The position numbers and the translations under genes were made by a program. Under the pieces are notes generated by a model that made no database searches, was not told the origin of the DNA, and saw nothing but the letters and a program-made list of their open reading frames with translations. A stretch of DNA of 64,000 bases from Stappia sp. (GTDB taxonomy: Bacteria; Pseudomonadota; Alphaproteobacteria; Rhizobiales; Stappiaceae): assembly GCF_040110915.1 (NCBI RefSeq), contig NZ_CP157793.1, forward strand, positions 2,926,939 to 2,990,938, read 5' to 3'. Positions 62,945-64,000 of the stretch are shown piece by piece (within the stretch, counting starts at the first letter, position 1; each line of letters opens with the position of its first letter).

Positions 62945-64000
62945 GCCACCCGGCGCCCCTCGCGCCACACGCAGCGCACGATGGGGATATGCTCCTCCAC
63001 CCGCACCCGCACCAGATCGGCGCGCTTGCCGAGCGCGATCTCGCCGCGGTCGTCCAGACCTGCGGCGGCGGCGGGATTGCGCGTCACCATGGCCACCGCC
63101 TGCGGCAGGGACACCTCCTCGACCACCTCGCCCAGGAAGAAGGCGGACTGGATCATGCTGAAGGGGATGTAGTCGGACGACAGGATGTCGAGCAGCCCCC
63201 GCTCGGCCAGATCGCGTGCCGACACGTTGCCGGAGTGCGACCCGCCGCGCACGACGTTCGGCGCGCCCATCAGCACGGCAAGGCCCTGCTCCTTCGACGC
63301 CCGCGCCGCCTCCACCGTGGTTGGAAACTCGGCCACGCGGATGCCGAGGTCGACCGCCTCCTCGACATGGTCGCGCGTCGCGTCGTCGTGGCTCGCCAGC
63401 ACGATGCCGCGCTCGCGCGCAACCTCGGCCACCGCCTTGCGGTTCTTGTCCGAATAGGTGGCCGACTCCTTCAGGCGCTTCTCGCAGAACGCGGTAAACT
63501 CCGCGTCCGTCATGCGCATCTTGCCCTTGTAGTAGACGGCATAGGCATCGAGGCTCGCGAACTGGCGCTGCCCGGGCGAGTGATCCATCAGCGAGGCGAG
63601 CCGCACGCGCGGATCGCCATCGAAAAGCTGGAACATCTCCATGCAGTTGGCCGCGGACACCTCGCAGCGCAGATGAATGAAATGATCGGCCCTGAGCCGC
63701 CCGCGCGCCACGCCCGCCTCGATGGCGTCGGCCAGCCGCCGCATGTCGTGGCCGGTGACGTCCGCATCCTCGTCGAGGCCGACGCGCAGCGCGTCGAACA
63801 CGGTGGTGATGCCGCTGGTCGACACCTGCGCGTCATGCGCGCATACGGCCGCGATCGGGTTCCATTGCACCTTGGGGCGCGGCATGTAGTGGTTCTCGAG
63901 ATGGTCGGTATGCAGCTCGACCAGGCCGGGAATGAGGAAGTCGCCTTCCATGTCTTCCGCCTGCGTCACACTGCTCGGCGCGGTGTCCAGGCCGACGATG
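62941..64000 (-). CDS. phnM: Alpha-D-ribose 1-methylphosphonate 5-triphosphate diphosphatase PhnM (5' end outside window)
   Basis: The frame is open to the window edge, so the N-terminal residues are missing; 353 codons are visible. It is an amidohydrolase with PGLVELHTDHLENHYMPRP (metal ligands), SGITTVFDAL, LRCEVSA, LASHDDAT, GAPNVVRGGSHSGNVSA and SSDYIPFSM. PhnM removes pyrophosphate from the ribose triphosphate intermediate of phosphonate breakdown. It is coupled to phnN; the remaining phn genes should lie to the right of the window. Confidence 0.94.
   Translation of the reverse strand, partial: IVGLDTAPSSVTQAEDMEGDFLIPGLVELHTDHLENHYMPRPKVQWNPIAAVCAHDAQVSTSGITTVFDALRVGLDEDADVTGHDMRRLADAIEAGVARGRLRADHFIHLRCEVSAANCMEMFQLFDGDPRVRLASLMDHSPGQRQFASLDAYAVYYKGKMRMTDAEFTAFCEKRLKESATYSDKNRKAVAEVARERGIVLASHDDATRDHVEEAVDLGIRVAEFPTTVEAARASKEQGLAVLMGAPNVVRGGSHSGNVSARDLAERGLLDILSSDYIPFSMIQSAFFLGEVVEEVSLPQAVAMVTRNPAAAAGLDDRGEIALGKRADLVRVRVEEHIPIVRCVWREGRRVA

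Overview
This window is a very GC-rich alphaproteobacterial chromosome segment, most likely from a Hyphomicrobiales (Rhizobiales)-type organism. The evidence is a Caulobacter/rhizobial-type flagellar operon with FlbD, the CtrA antagonist SciP, a PmtA-type phospholipid methyltransferase, and DUF1285/DUF6111 genes beside a CCA transferase. The bacteriochlorophyll genes bchE and bchJ mark it as a phototroph or a descendant of one. I cannot name the genus. No rRNA, tRNA, CRISPR array, insertion sequence or prophage was seen.

Layout. 1-2.7 kb: the end of an AAA ATPase, a universal stress protein (no in-frame stop inside the window) and a CCA-adding tRNA nucleotidyltransferase. 2.7-4.3 kb: a tightly overlapped DUF1285-NUDIX-DUF6111 run. 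4.7-11.6 kb: a MoxR-DUF58-DUF4159-membrane protein operon. 11.6-21 kb: housekeeping and metabolic genes, including two acetyltransferases, a glutathionyl-hydroquinone reductase, a NUDIX hydrolase, a phosphoesterase, an aminoacyl-tRNA deacylase, the agmatine-to-putrescine pair aguB-aguA, and an arylamine N-acetyltransferase. 20.96-22.35 kb: a low-GC accessory gene with a PD-(D/E)XK-like nuclease motif. 22.4-34.4 kb: the flagellar block flhA, flbD, fliN, fliH, fliG, fliF, sciP, flgD, fliK. 34.8-43.8 kb: mnmA-pmtA, a phytase-family esterase-like protein, a FemAB/GNAT protein, and fabI-DUF3141. 43.9-48 kb: a sitABCD manganese/zinc-type ABC importer. 48.5-53.9 kb: a chemoreceptor, a DeoR regulator, an Inh-family lipoprotein and an AraC regulator. 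54-58.2 kb: bchJ-bchE, a PLOD-like glycosyltransferase and a BKACE enzyme. 58.4-64 kb: a GGDEF-EAL protein with a periplasmic molybdopterin-fold partner, an FkbM methyltransferase, and phnN-phnM (phnM cut by the window edge).

How the genes connect. The flagellar genes carry their own regulatory logic: FlbD is a sigma-54 activator with a degenerate receiver, a sigma-54-type promoter precedes fliK-flgD, and CtrA-like half-site pairs sit upstream of sciP and fliF. The bchE promoter carries an FNR-type palindrome (TTGAC-N4-GTCAA) overlapping a PpsR/CrtJ-type site (TGT-N12-ACA), which suggests oxygen control of the oxygen-independent cyclase. A similar FNR-type box precedes the stress-protein gene. 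The most unfamiliar element is the low-GC PD-(D/E)XK-like gene between nat and flhA.
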